A stretch of DNA of 64,000 nucleotides from Zychaea mexicana (lineage: Eukaryota; Mucoromycota; Mucoromycetes; Mucorales; Lichtheimiaceae): positions 62,001-126,000 of the forward strand of contig NW_026516682.1 in the NCBI RefSeq assembly GCF_025766255.1, in the 5' to 3' direction. This document shows positions 35,752 through 47,310 of this stretch, one piece after another. Within the stretch, counting starts at the first letter, position 1; every line of letters starts with the position of its first letter. A program made the position numbers and the translations under genes. Under the pieces are notes generated by a model. That model did not search any database. It was not told the DNA's origin and saw only the letters and a program-made list of their open reading frames with translations.

Positions 35752-36095
35752 AATTTCCATCTTCCTCTACCCCTTTTCTCTCCTCTATTGACATGCACAC
35801 TCTCTATCTCTCTCTCTTTTTTTTTACACGTCTAGCATATTGTGTATAAATAGTAATCCTTTTCACGTTCCCATGTTTTCTTCTGGAAAACGGAAATATC
35901 AAAATCATTCCCACAACACTTTTTCAAAGTTTAAATTGACAATCACGTCAACGGTTTTGTTATTTGCTTTTTTTTATTATTATTATTATCATTAAGATTG
36001 TGGTTTTTGAATGCTGTTTTAACTTGATTGTTGGATGAATGGATGCGGAAAAATCGTTTGGACGAGAGTGTGTGTGGTGTTTTTTTTTCTCTCTT
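35752..36095. other. Convergent 3' region
   Basis: T-rich and CT-rich sequence between the stops of the phosphoesterase and Rsc9 genes, including a TTATTATTATTATTAT run near 35975. No gene. Confidence 0.6.
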
Positions 36096-39000
36096 TTACG
36101 CTTGCAATTCTCCCAACACCGTCAAGATGTATCTCGCTAATTTCGGTCGTTGTATTGCCAAAGAAGTTAATTCGCTTTGATATTGCATAAAAAACGTATG
36201 ATGATGTCGATCCCGTGCCAAATTCCGTAACAAAAGAGCCGCTGTTAGTGGCACACCCGATACCTCTGAATCATCCACTGGGATCTTATCAATGGAAAAT
36301 TGTTGCTGTTGTTGTCGCTTCTTGGTCGATTGCTTGGTGATTTTGCCACCGTTAGTAGTTAGATGTGTCTTTAGGTGCTGGATAGCCGAGTTTTTGTCTT
36401 TGAATCCACTTCGCTTGCAGTTGAGCCATCGGCATTTGTATCCATCGTCATCCACCACGGGTTTTTCGTTTTCTTTTTGATCCGCAGCAACTGCAGTATT
36501 TTCCGTGCTATCAATGTCCATTTTGTCGCTGTCGTTTTTCTTGTCGTTTTCGATATTGTGGTTTTCTGTTCTAGAAGATGCTGTTGACTGGAGAGGTTCT
36601 GCGGCTCTTGGTGATTGTGCTTGTGCAGGTGTAGGGACAGATGCTTGAGCTGACGATTGCAAAGGAGTTGATGCTGATGTTTGCTCCGGCTCCTGAGCTT
36701 GGGTTGGTGGTTGTGCTGCTTCTGAAGCCTGTGCAGTTGTTGGTGATGATGCTTGAGATTGAGGTTGTTGAGCTGGTGGCTGCGCTGGTGTTGCTGAGGC
36801 TCCTGGTACCAAATGCATTACCAAAAGATGCTTGTGTAGGTCTTGTTCGTTTTCAAACTGTTGTCCACAATCAACCCATTTACATTTTAATTCTAAATAA
36901 ACAAAAGTGTAAGTTAATTTACACTCCTAGAGGGAAAGCTAAATTCTAATTCAAAGTAGGGCAATACTTCAAAATGCACTATACTTACCATCCGCTGGTC
37001 TTGGAGGAGCATATTTGACATTCTGCAGCGTCAGGCTATCCAATTGTCCGCTAGCAACAGCATTTTCGACTTCTTTGGGTTGTGGGAATGCAATCTTGAG
37101 TACTGTATAGAATTCCTTCAATCCTAGCGGCTTCTCGTTACCAAACAAGCTCATATACAGTCCAAAGACTTCCTTCAGTTCTATCTTGTCCTCAAGACCC
37201 GCCTTGGCTAATTTCTCTTTAAGCCTAATAGTTTCATCGAAAATAAAAAAAAATTGTAAAACAGTTAGTATCCACAACTAAATTTCCCCATTCCTGTTTT
37301 TGTATGATCAGCAATTTAAGCTAAACTATATAACTTTACCATCCCAGACACCGATAAGGCTCATCCAAATGTGCATAATTTGTCAAATCCGGAATCGTCG
37401 GTGGTCGGTTTTTCTTCTTTGTGTTGCCACTACCCCCACTTTCAGCACCACCAATGTGGCCAGCATGTGTTTGAGGAATACCATGAACGGTTGCCATCAA
37501 TGACGAGGATCTGGGCGCCAAAACAGACTTGTACGACAAGTAACCGGTCAACAACCCAATGAGATTACCGGGGTAATGCTTGACCAGCACCGTCGCAAAG
37601 TTACCATTTAAACTAGAGCATTGATAGAAATACTCCAGCGTCGCAGCAGCCATTTCTTCGTCATCCACAAGTAATAACTGTGCCATGCGTTGGATGATTT
37701 CAGGATTGCCTGTGCCCAACACACGTTCATTGACTTCTGTCACACCCACACGTGTTAAGGACCGGATGGCGCCCAAGATCAGGGCTCGGTCGTTGGTGGA
37801 TAGCAGGAAAATCATGGTCACAATGTATGGATCAGCTGGGCCATTGACAATCACCTGAGGCGCGATATTCTCCAAAATATCCAAGCAATGGCGACTCAAT
37901 TCAGCAAACGGCGAGTCTGGAGGTAATGCAATCCCCATCATTAGCATTTGACGTAGTCGTGGTTGATGTGCGATGCGTCGTACGTTGGCTTCCAGGAATG
38001 AAAAGTTTCGTAGAATGTGAAAAACTTGGAGTACACGTTCGAGCATTTCTTGGTTCCGTTTGCTGGAAAACATACTAGGACTGATTCGAAGATACTGTTG
38101 TTCTTGTTGTTGTTCGGGTATTATGTTGTTGTTGTTCTTGTTGTTGACTTTGTATTCGAGTGCGGGTTCAACGTGTTCTCTGTAAAATGGTTCGGCAAAG
38201 TCAACAAGGATGTCGAGTAATATCGGCATGTAATCGAGTGTGAGCGCGTCGAAATTGAACGAGATTTTGACAAGTGTGTTGAATGCCCAATCGATTTCGT
38301 TTGGTAGGCTGGATTTAAGTGCGAGTATTAATCGTGCGCGAAACTCTTCATCCACAAAGATTGCTGTATATCCATCATGTATATAATAGGTTAGCAAAGT
38401 GTCCCTTCGTCGTTTATATCTTTTCCAGAAACTTACGTGGCGGGTAAAACATAGCAGGACTTTGCATTGCTGGAGGAGGAAATTGCGGCATGAATCCCGA
38501 AGGTGGCGGTTGTCGCATATTTTGATAATGCGAATTTGGTGGTGGCGGTGCTAATGGCTGTTGTTGTTGTTGCTGCTGTGGATGTTGCTGCTGTGCTTGG
38601 TAATTGAATGCTAATAATATTATAGACACAAATACACGCGTTTTAGTTTTAATCCTGTCTCGTGGATAATCCCATTAACGATCGTTTCAGCCTTCGTTCC
38701 TCTCTTTCTCTTTTCCCAAGTTTCCTGATTACCAGTAGCAGTTTGTCTTGCAGTGTCGCGAGGTTTAATTGCAGAAGCGACTGGCATAGGTGATCCGGCT
38801 TTGCTATGTGTAGTTCCCTGTCGTGGTTCGATTGGCTCTTTGGGTGGATTCCATGGTCGTTTCCAATAGTGTTCTTCCTCCCAACCAAGCTATTTAAAAA
38901 TTAAGTTGAAATGATAAATGTCCAAGGTGAGAATAGTTACCCGTTTCTTTCGCTTACCAAATTTTTAATATAGACGGCCTTCAGGATATATGCACTGTTT

Positions 39001-39523
39001 GTACACGTTGGAGGGAAATCAAATGGGTCACCCACTTGCTTCCAGCCACGGTTTTGGGTTACCTATCATTATTGTGCGGCGTAGAGTAAATCGCCAGACA
39101 ATGAAATAAGTAAATGCTTTTCCTTTCGTTCTTCCGTTTTTTTAAAAAGATTCAATCGGTGCGTTTTATGGCTCTTATTGTTCTTGCTTCCCCAAGTGTT
39201 GTAATTACTTTTTCATAACCTCCAGCCTCCATGACGGTTTTATAGATCCGCAGCAGATCTAGTTTTTTTCCACCTAAAATCGGTTCTGGCTGAAAAGGCG
39301 TCCTGATTGTATATTAATCACGTCATTGAAAAACGTCTGTTAGTTTAATCGCCTTTACGTTCTTTGTTCTCAAATTTCTACAATCGAAAACGGAGGAGGT
39401 TTTTAGAAAAAAGAAAACACATTCGGCAATAACATACCCTTTTCTTTCGTGAAAGTCGCGTAATTGACTCATAAACTGCTCATAATCGGGCGTGCGCTCA
39501 ATGGCTTCCACTGGTTGTGACAT
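36096..39523 (-). CDS. RSC9: Rsc9/ARID2-like subunit of RSC (PBAF-type) chromatin remodeller
   Basis: Eight minus-strand exons: 39438-39523, 39209-39302, 38958-39062, 38733-38889, 38437-38610, 37340-38363, 36989-37224 and 36096-36892, 890 aa with every phase closed. An ARID domain lies at about 10-105 (DYEQFMSQLRDFHERKGTPFQ, GGKKLDLLRIYKTVMEAGGYEKV, WKQVGDPFDFP). A Gln/Pro linker follows, then an armadillo-like helical region at about 205-550 (PYRCLGW near its end). A C2H2-like motif is near 629 (CKWVDCGQQFENEQDLHKH) and another near 775 (CRWLNCKRSGFKDKNSAIQHLKTH), separated by an Ala/Gln/Pro/Ser-rich stretch. Domain order matches Rsc9/ARID2, a nuclear DNA-binding subunit that helps target the remodeller. 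Confidence 0.9.
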
Positions 39524-40822
39524 TTTTCTGTTGCCTTAACAAGGGAAGAAAAATAAAGGTCCACACGAAAGCATGTAAAGAAAAAAAGACCGCAGGGCGG
39601 TCGCTGATATACGTTTTGGAGAAAAATGGCCGCCAGTTGACACTCGGACATTTCATTGGCCGATGTGATCGAACAAAATGCAAAAGGCAGAGTTGTGAAC
39701 AAAAAGTAAACATGTCTACAATTCCTGCGTTTCATATACTTTTTTTCACGTGCTGATTGTTCTGTTGCATTTGCGTAAGCTTATACCATAAGAGCGCTAT
39801 TAAAAGGTTTACTGAAAGGATCAGCACTGTCGACTCTTCGAGGTCTTGTGTTCTTGATCGAATCATAAAAGCTTAATGTAAAGCTCGTTATGAGGCAACA
39901 AGTGCTAATGCTTATTATACTATTACTTTGCGCCAAATACCTTATTTTACATACATAATGCTCTATATTCTATGCTGATTTGCGTCTCGAGCTCTGTATA
40001 TATGTATTGGATATGATGACATCGTCTAACAGTGCGCATATCTGTTTCATTTATCAATCATCAATCACCCTTTTCTGTTGCTCTTTACTTATAACGATAA
40101 CTCTTTTACGGGTGACTATCTCATCCTGCTAAATGGTTCTCCGAGCGAACAATATAGGAGCAAAACAACCAAAAACAGCTGATGTGTTGGTTTTGCTTTT
40201 TCATCTCTTTTAGGGCTCTCTTCTTAAACGAATTCCCTTGAAATCATGTACCATCACTGTACTCTGTACGTCGTATCTAACTTCATCATACGCATGGAAG
40301 TAGTTTAATTCAAGGAAGAAAAGCGCGATGACACAGCGATTGATTGATGTCACAACCTTCGCGTCGTAAAAAAACGACAGTTGTTGTTTTCTGCCGTCTA
40401 TGTCACTAGCAGTCGTTTCAAGACAACATTTCTGCTGTGGTATATTGTAATTGTTTGCTAGCTAGATGTCTGTTGCTGATAACTATAGTTGATTATTTCC
40501 TGCCAATAATCCTCAGGCTATATCAGGCATAAAACCTGGTAAATATCAAGCATAAACGAGCAAGTTCGATCGGTTTAAGGGTCCTCACGGGTCAGCAAAG
40601 ATTGTAGCTGAAAAACGTGTTTCATTTCATTGTGGATAAACAGTATGATCGCGCGAGGCAGAATTTTAAGTATGAGCTGTGCTCTGACTCGTTGTTTAGT
40701 GAGGGAACTTGAGAGTCTAGACTGTGTGTGGTATGTGGTGACGACGCTGTAGTTCCATCTCACATTTATACACCATTCCTCGATAATAAAAAAAAGTGAT
40801 GCTTCTTTATTGGACAGGTCAA
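39524..40822. other. Intergenic, no gene recognised
   Basis: Spacer between Rsc9 and the polygalacturonase. Short frames near 39500-39750 on both strands lack any motif. Confidence 0.6.
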
Positions 40823-42464
40823 CTACAATTGGTACTGAGGACAATAAGGAATGTCCTCCGCTCCCGTAACATGTTCGCAAACATTCTCTATGGTATTGCT
40901 AGCGGGCTCGATGTCAATATTTGTGAGTGTGATATCTGAGCATGGAGTATTGATTGAGCAGTTCATCTTGACAATAGGATTGCCAGCCTCACTTGCGGAT
41001 CCGAATATATTATCAAAGGTAATGTTCCGGATCGTGAGTGATGCGTCATCTGACCCGACACAAAAGTCCATTTGATTGACATCGCAGTAGTCTATTGTTG
41101 ATTGTTTTATGCACACATATATAAACAAATTGATTGTTAATATAGCTTCGTTACAATAGTGTTCATTCTATCTTTTTAGACCGTAATAAATGAAAAAAAA
41201 AATATTTTACGAGTAGTAATTATGATTGGATTTGCAGTATTCGTCACCTCCATGTTTGTGAATGTAACGTTCTCAACTATCCCCTTGCCGCCTGCCCAGG
41301 TCTTTATTCTATATCATCCAGAATGAGGTAAAGACATGACATTCAGTATATTATATTGAACTGAGACCACAAGTTCTCTAGCAATATAGTGATGATGCTC
41401 CTTATATATTATTACCTTGCTCCGTTTGAACAATCACGACATGTAACGTTCCGGACAACAATATCCGTAACAGCATCGATCTGTCCGTCACGTGCGTACT
41501 GACCGAGCGAGCCTACAGACAAACCGTTTGATCCAGTGCAGTCCACATTTTCAATAAGAGTGTTTGTAGTGTTGTATTTGAATGAAACACAATCATCATG
41601 GTTCGCAATAACCGGATCCTTGATAACAACACCGGTGCTTGCTAAAATATCCCAGCCATCCGAATTGGCCTCAGGGAACTACATCACATATGTCAGCCCG
41701 TTTTGTACCTTGTCAATGTTTGTCCATGTACTTACTGAAGAGTTGGACTGAGACCAGATGTTCATATTGGTGAAAACTGCACCATTGGCATTTCTAACGA
41801 CAATGTGCCAGAAAGGTGATTGAATAACCCAAATATCCGATACATGAAGATTATTGACATTGTCAAACGTCATGGTCACCGGCCGAGGGTCTTTAGCCTG
41901 CATTTAGAACATTTCAGTCTGTGTGATACGAAAGCTTTCCACCACTTTCTGCATGAAAAATCGAGCTTGCTTTTTTTTCACAGATCTACCACCACATCTG
42001 AGAAAATATTATACCTTAATATCCCACCAGGCTTGACCTTGACCGTTTACAGTACCACCTCCGTCGACACGGATATCATCGCCGCCAATAACAAACCACG
42101 TACCGGCACTCTGGAAATTGAGTAGAAAGATGTTCTCTTGCCACCAAGTTATGTTACTATCGTCAAAAGTCACATTGCCTTGGATTGAGATATGCACGTC
42201 ATTCAGTCCACTAATGTTCATGGGTTGATGCACCATGTAGTTAAAGTTCTTGTTGAACACGACGCGGGAGTGCTGACTGCATTTTTTGAAAGTCGACATG
42301 ATTGCATCGGAAGTGTCCCCGTCTTTGTGTGGAATCATACATGTTCTTCTCCTGCCACCGTTGCCGCCGTGGCCGTTGTCGTTGTCATCGCGTGCTAGGG
42401 CAGTAGCTGCTAGCACTACTGCCATGAAGAGGAATATACATTGGCCTACTCGTACTGCCTTCAT
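40823..42464 (-). CDS. Secreted GH28 polygalacturonase, exo-type, with altered catalytic-region His
   Basis: Five minus-strand exons, 42015-42464, 41736-41897, 41416-41678, 41211-41308 and 40823-41091, 413 aa in phase. A signal peptide (about 1-24) is present. The beta-helix includes VDGGGTVNGQGQAWWD and FWHIVVRNANGAVFTNMNI. GH28 blocks: NSDGWD (about 209-214, usually NTDGxD), NHDDCVSF with Asp 232/233, SNGLSVGSLGQY (about 254-265) and ARIKTW (about 291-296). The three catalytic Asp are kept, but the usual His of the GHG block is Asn (near 255). It cleaves homogalacturonan, a plant pectin. GWD and SVGSLGQ suggest the exo subgroup. Activity may be altered. A TATATATA box lies near 42583-42590. 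Confidence 0.9.
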
Positions 42465-45400
42465 TATAAGTGATGGAATAAGAACCGCTGTTCAGCGAGA
42501 GCGTGTGTAAAATATGAAGAGCTGTGTGAGAGAGAACAGCAAAGAAACTTGGTCTACTACAGCAGTACACGGCAGCTCGTTCTATATATACTTGAGACAA
42601 CCTTCATTTATTTCCATATACTCTTTCAACTGCTCTCACACACAACGCATACTTTTTCTCTCATGGGAAGTCTATACAAAAAATATTCCATTTTATTCCT
42701 TTAATCCGATGAACAATTAAAATGAAGGGAAATTTTAGTTGGTGTAACGTTACTTTGTTTAATGCTGATAAAGCAGCAACAGAAATCCATTGTCTCGTTT
42801 TGCTGATTTCTCAATGTTATGATCTTCCTACTTTTATTTGTTTTTCGTTCGTGCGAAAAAAAAAAATTATGGCAACAGCTGAGGCTGATCTCTTGTTCAT
42901 AACAAGTGTAGAGTATAATATCACATGCATGTCATACTCAGTCAGGCAAAGTTGGAGACAAAGAGGATGGAAAAGTTGTAAGATGTATTTTCTACCCTTA
43001 CTGCTATTCTACTAACGCTTTAGTTACCTATTAGCAACCACGCCTTGCGATCGTACATGTTGTTGTTTAAGATGAAAATTATACACCAGCGCTTAAAGTA
43101 AACGTCTCGTGCTACTTAGTACATAAGTGTAGAATGTAGCATTAGCGTGGTGCTTCTGTTTTGTATCCTCGCAACATATTATTTAAGCTTGATGGGCCCC
43201 ACAATTCAAGTGTTGCTTCTACTGTATGTATATTTTTATAGAACAAAAAGAAAAAGACAGATATTGTGATGCCAACGTATCACTGCGTATGATACCTGAT
43301 GTGCAAGAGCAAACTTATAGCAGCAGCCTATAGATGCTTCATACCACCATTCCTATTCAATAAACCAATTAATCACTAGCTGTTATGTTTGTAGCAGCGA
43401 TCGCCCGTCTTCCCTGCTTACGTATAAACAAATAAAGTGCTGTCTGTTTCCAGCAGGTAATATACAAATGTTGATAGTACTGGTAGTATGTAGATATGAC
43501 ACCAAAGAGTCAGTTTATGATGGCCATATTATAGTGGTAGGTTTCTTTTCATTATACCCATGACATTTAGACTACTCAGAAAAGTGGGCTTCATTTCACC
43601 CTGAATATTAGAAGAGCTATCTGCAGCACTGCTTACTAGTATGCTAGTCTGCACAAGACGGCGATACACATAAAACGGTGGATATAATCTGGCTGAATCA
43701 TTCGGTTAGTTAATAAATTCTGCATTGGTGTATATCATGCATCATCATAACCAAAATGAGATATATGCAGCAGCGATGTCATACACAATCTCTAACAGAT
43801 AAATACCGCTTTGCAAAAAGACATTACGCCTTCTGATAAGTATAGCCATTTTTGATCATAGATACATTTCACTTTATATGGAGCGCCTTTCCCATACTTT
43901 CTGAACAACACTCCGAACCTTGACTATCGGTGAAGTCGAACCAAAGTGCGCAGTAATTATACAGCCAACAGTAATAGCACCATCACCATCACACTCTACA
44001 ATACTCCGATTCCTACAGTCACTAGTATCAAGTATCCCACCTCAACCGGTATTGGCCTCTAAGCATATCGCACCTTCATCCGACCGGTCCTAGAAGATAA
44101 TCGCCTAGGAGTTACTACTTTGACAGCTAAACATCAAGGGTAACTGTAGAAAAGCTCAAATTGATTACGCCAAAATGGCCCTCAACTGCAACGGAGCAAC
44201 GATATACCCAACGCTACTCCTCATGGTTTTAGTCAATCTCTTGTCAATGAATATTTGCCTTCGCACTCTATAGCTTAAGTTTGACACCCGACAACTTTCT
44301 TAGTGTTTACACCAGCGCAAATAACAGAGTTGACATTTCTTTTGCTGGGCATGCTACAAAGAAAACCATCAACAATTAATAATGGAGAAAGTTAACTACT
44401 TTTAATCCATTGCTCCAACTCTATCGACAACTATGTGCTAGCAGCATTTTGCCCGATAATCCTGTCAAACAAGCTACTGAGCAACAATGAGACGACGATT
44501 ACGCCGAATTATGCCTCAAAGAAGCTTTATTTGATGCTTTCTGAATATATAAATAATTGACCCAATCCAATACTTGCCGGCCAGCCGGCCTCGACTCGTA
44601 ATCGCCATCGACTGATTGAATGGCGGATGCACTAGATATCTTCGTACCCGCTGTGTGAGTGCCCTGCCATTGCCCTGCTGCCAACTGGAAGCACTACACT
44701 ATAGCCCCCTTATGAGCAAGGTACTGGAGTCTCCCAAGTCTGCGATCGGCCACCCTCTGACGTCCTCACAAGAAAAAGAGTTACATAATTCAACAAATCA
44801 TGAGCACACTCCCTCAATTGAAAAGTAGGGTTCCTCAGGTAAATGATCCGAAGTCTGGACAGCACAACATATCGTCCTACTGGACACTGCGTGCAATCGA
44901 CCATCTATACTACTCAGTTCTCTGTTATACGTAAAGAGAAACGAGATGGTTCTGCTTCAATTTTTTCATAGAGCTGACCCATCAAAATCCGATCTTACCT
45001 GACTTTTGTCTCGTTTCCTTGATTTTTCATGCGGATCTTTAGTAGTTCGAGCAAGTGATCGAGTTTTTCATGTCAGAATTGAAGCTGTTTGCTCTTATAG
45101 CCTTTATAAGGTCTCAAGGATAACGATTGTATCGCTGGCATCTATTCAATTGGTAACAACAAGTAATACCTTATTTGTCAGTTTGTAAAAGGAACGCCGC
45201 CAGACACGTCTCCAAAAGGAAAATTACATCATATCTTACAAGTCAGCAGTGCAGTATTCTAGGCTATTACACTGCTACGGGCCTACGGCCTATGCGATTT
45301 TCGCTTTTGGTGCTCTTCTCTAAGGGTTTATGTCGACTCATTATAAGTAGCATAATCAACTATACTGATTAAGTTGCATTAAAAACTGCGAGCCAAAGAC

Positions 45401-46401
45401 ACACTTAAACCGTCTTTCTAGCAACTCATGCATCATGCACAATACATTAAATAAATGATCCAGCAATCTTTTATCTGACAAGCTCTCACATGCCCTTATT
45501 ACACCAATAGTTAGAACACAATCTATACCATAGTATCGCTGGAGAACCGGTAAAAGGAGGCAAGATGTTCATGAGATCTTGAACAGTCAAATTGTACAAT
45601 ATGGAAGAGAGAGTCTCATTTATTATACTTATTAGTTATTACTAGATATAAAAGAGCAAAAAAAAAGTAAAAGCAGTAAACAGAAGGAAGGACACATCGT
45701 TCCAATGTTCCCTCTACAGTTTACGACTGCCTATTACTTGAATTTTTTAGATTCTAATATGTATGCATCAGCTTATATACCACAAGTAATTAAGTTAACT
45801 GTTCATTGAAGAAGTAACATCAACAGATTTGAGAGCTGATACAGTGCCTGCAGAAATCACGCACTAGATTTGATTCAAACAGTAGTAAGAACATTGTTAT
45901 TTAATTGGTGGTAATAACAAGTGAGGCCTACCTGTCTGCTTTTACACACCCTTTGTTTGTCTTTATGAAATTTTATCTTCTAGTGATGATGAATGTTTAA
46001 GCACCTAGGTAGTAGCTATACAAAGAGAAAAAGGCACCAAAAAGCTAATAATGATGTTTTAGCATAGGAGGTCTCCTTGTACTTGAAGTAAAGCAAAAGG
46101 ATAGTTTAACTGTACCAATTGATGAGGAATATACTACATAATACAGAGTAAGTTCAATAGCCTTCTTTACTACTATTTACTATATCATTATATAACTATT
46201 TTAAGATGTATTTTTCTTTTTATAGTCAGATGATATATATAAAAGTCATTGAGAGTAGATAATAGAGTACTAATAACTATACAAAAAAATGTACTTTAAT
46301 GAAATTTCACAAAAAATCTCTATAATAAACCTTTTCTTATTTTATAATAGAAAAAAAATTACTATATAATAAAGATTTCTTCAGAGACTTATAAAAAAAA
46401 T
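42465..46401. other. Gene-poor AT-rich region
   Basis: About 4 kb without a supported gene. Around 44400-44900 an open frame with several interruptions gives weakly element-like peptides, but no catalytic motif could be identified. GCCGGCCAGCCGGC near 44577 is a GC-rich inverted motif. The rest is AT-rich with many direct short repeats. Confidence 0.5.
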
Positions 46402-46887
46402 TGTGGCATAACCCAAAAAAGATACCGTACCCTAGCTTCTCTAGGGTTTACACCTTTTAGTGGTGAGAGCAACTCTTCTCACTGAACTGCCACACTATTG
46501 CCACTGTTGCTGTGCTATGTGCCACTGCTGCTTATATATATGGTATATAGACTGCTACTAGAACATAACTATTGTTAGATCTGTTGTAGGTTCTTCACAA
46601 TATTTTGAAAGACGCCTCGCCCGCAAGCTATCGTTTTATGCTAGACCAGGTTTCTTCGGTAGATACTGAAAATATACAGGGAGATATAACAGAAAAGACG
46701 GGAATAGAGAGAGAAAGATAAATAGGCTTAGAGGTAAGTGTATATAATAGAAAGGCTTGGTATTCAATTGTTGTTTATTCCAGGCCATCAATTAATGCCT
46801 TTTTATATCTGAAAAACGCTAATAATAAAATACTACTTAATGTAATCAAGACAGAATCAGCGATAATGTATGTATGGAGAGACAACA
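46402..46887 (+). mobile_element. Possible solo LTR (weak)
   Basis: The element starts TGTGGCATAACCC, LTR-like, after AAAAT. About 485 nt later ...ACAACA is followed by AAAT, a possible imperfect target duplication. Inside are TATATATA near 46535 and AATAAAATA near 46826. The first 93 nt can fold (separate finding). No reverse transcriptase or integrase neighbours it. The call rests only on the ends and could be chance. Confidence 0.22.
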
Positions 46888-47195
46888 AAATAAAGCCAAA
46901 TAAAGATAAATATGAACAAGAAAAGAAGTGTTAAGCAAACCATCACTGCCAAAGGAAATATTGAAGGGTAATATATTAAATTAATGGGAATGATGGCAGC
47001 AGGGATGCATGGGGAGTGGATGGGATCATTTATTAAACAAGGGATGATCGGTGAACCCATCCATCCTCGGCAAAACCAACAGGCTGAACTATTTTGCCGG
47101 GCGACCCGGATTCCTAGGGCGGAATTTCCGTCTTTTCGACGTCACTTGTGGGGCCAATGCAACATAATTTTCTACCACAACACTATTAACAAGTT

Positions 47196-47269
47196 GATTT
47201 CTTGGTGTAGTTGGTTATCACGTCTGTCTAACACACAGACGGTCGGCGGTTCGAGTCCGCCAGAAATCA
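47196..47269 (+). tRNA. tRNA-Val (anticodon AAC)
   Basis: A 74-nt cloverleaf. The 7-bp acceptor stem pairs GATTTCT (47196-47202) with AGAAATC (47262-47268), with discriminator A. The D arm has GTGTAGTTGGTTATCAC (A box). The anticodon arm is TCTGT-CTAACAC-ACAGA, reading AAC. The T arm is GGCGG-TTCGAGT-CCGCC (B box). There is no intron. A 7-bp hairpin with GTAA loop follows at 47275-47292, then a T6 run at 47305-47310, the likely Pol III terminator. Confidence 0.93.
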
Positions 47270-47304
47270 CAGTTACTCCTGGTAACAGGAGTGTAAGCTT
47301 TTGC

Positions 47305-47310
47305 TTTTTT
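47305..47310 (+). terminator. Pol III T-run terminator of tRNA-Val
   Basis: The first uninterrupted T6 downstream of the tRNA, 36 nt past its end. A shorter TTTTG precedes it. Confidence 0.6.

Noticed and set aside
44400..44900. Possible retrotransposon remnant
   Set aside because: Translated peptides looked vaguely element-like, but no catalytic motif, zinc-knuckle spacing or long frame could be shown.
46402..46494. tRNA gene
   Set aside because: The outer 7-bp stem is right, but there is no T arm or B box next to it, and the loop of the first hairpin lacks the invariant U33.
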